A stretch of DNA of 11,006 nucleotides from Cellvibrionales bacterium UBA2034 (lineage in GTDB: Bacteria; Pseudomonadota; Gammaproteobacteria; Pseudomonadales; UBA7239), in the NCBI GenBank assembly GCA_002333095.1, contig DDBK01000004.1:1-11006 (forward strand), given 5' to 3'. Below the pieces are notes generated by a model. The model ran no database searches and was not told the origin of the DNA. It was given only the letters and a program-made list of their open reading frames with translations. How positions within the stretch are numbered: position 1 is the first letter of the stretch; each line of letters starts with the position of its first letter. The translations under genes were made by a program, and so were the position numbers. Positions 10,591 to 11,006 of the stretch are shown here, piece by piece.

Positions 10591-11006
10591 ATGTCTGCAG
10601 AGCGTAATGCCTATCCTTATAGTCGCTCGATACTACTTTGTGTTTTGCTGGTACTGCTTAACGCGTGCAAGAGTACAACGCATCTGGCACCTATTGAGCA
10701 GATGGATCAGCCGCCCGGTATCAAGCTGAACTACCATACAGTTTCACGAAGTGACACCATGTATTCCATTGCCTGGCGTTATGGTATGGACTATCGCCAG
10801 CTGGCCAGCTTGAACAATATTGCTCCGCCTTACACCATTCGTGTCGGTCAAAAAATCAATCTCACGAATGATGCATCGGCTTCGGTTCGATCATCTGCTT
10901 ACACAGCATCAACCGGTGTGGAAGTAGTGGCAATTCCGGATGATGCCAACACAGTGACAGAAGTCACCGCAGTATCCAGCAGCGAGACAGGACTGGCCAA
11001 ATCGCC
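10591..11006 (+). CDS. nlpD: LysM lipoprotein NlpD, 5' part only (runs off the right edge)
   Basis: NlpD is an outer-membrane lipoprotein of the septum that activates the amidase AmiC for daughter-cell separation. The 138 complete codons visible encode a lipoprotein signal: a short n-region, a hydrophobic stretch at about 13-23 and a lipobox LNAC with Cys26. A LysM peptidoglycan-binding domain follows at about 48-91, with SIAWRYGMDYRQLASLNNI and VGQKINL, very like NlpD of Pseudomonas. After it begins a Ser/Thr/Ala/Val-rich linker. The C-terminal degenerate M23 peptidase domain would lie beyond the window. ATG 10591 has GGTGGGG just upstream; an in-frame ATG at 10564, directly after the pcm stop, would add nine residues and weaken the signal-peptide layout. 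rpoS normally follows nlpD. Confidence 0.92.
   Translation, partial: MSAERNAYPYSRSILLCVLLVLLNACKSTTHLAPIEQMDQPPGIKLNYHTVSRSDTMYSIAWRYGMDYRQLASLNNIAPPYTIRVGQKINLTNDASASVRSSAYTASTGVEVVAIPDDANTVTEVTAVSSSETGLAKS

Overview
The window is core chromosome of a Gammaproteobacterium. The evidence is the block pyrG-kdsA-eno-ftsB-ispD-ispF-truD-pcm-nlpD, which is the classical gammaproteobacterial order, plus an EpmC-type EF-P hydroxylase and PdxB, both largely gammaproteobacterial proteins. KdsA implies LPS with Kdo and so a Gram-negative envelope. Several proteins (Pcm, NlpD, IspD) read closer to Pseudomonas and marine Pseudomonadales/Cellvibrionales-like versions than to E. coli, but I cannot name a genus. 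Base composition is balanced and looks even across the window. I see no mobile element, CRISPR array, tRNA or rRNA.

Layout. Positions 1-545 hold the 5' part of an unrecognised minus-strand gene. It is transcribed away from the rest across a short divergent intergenic region that carries three copies of a CTGTAAA element. Everything after that is on the plus strand: epmC (686-1246), pdxB (1253-2248) and zapE (2245-3327), then a 179-base gap, then pyrG-kdsA (overlapping), eno, ftsB-ispD-ispF-truD (each joined by a 4-base start/stop overlap), a short gap with an extended -10 promoter candidate, pcm, and the 5' part of nlpD, cut by the window end. rpoS would be expected next.

How the genes fit together. 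Enolase makes phosphoenolpyruvate, which KdsA condenses with arabinose-5-phosphate on the way to Kdo. PyrG makes CTP, used by IspD in the MEP isoprenoid pathway and by CMP-Kdo synthesis. IspD and IspF are steps 3 and 5 of the MEP pathway. FtsB and ZapE act in cell division. EpmC and TruD modify the translation apparatus (EF-P and tRNA position 13). Pcm repairs isoaspartyl damage and NlpD activates an amidase at the septum.

I found no credible undescribed multi-gene system. What deserves a second look is departure from the textbook version: surE is missing between truD and pcm; TruD lacks about 27 residues inside its TRUD domain; PdxB has a shrunken C-terminal domain; IspD has a five-residue insertion in its nucleotide-binding loop; a slippery A7 heptamer at the ftsB/ispD junction would fuse the two frames after a -1 slip; and a repeated CTGTAAA motif lies in the divergent promoter region. 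Comparisons with E. coli and Pseudomonas proteins are from memory, not from alignments.
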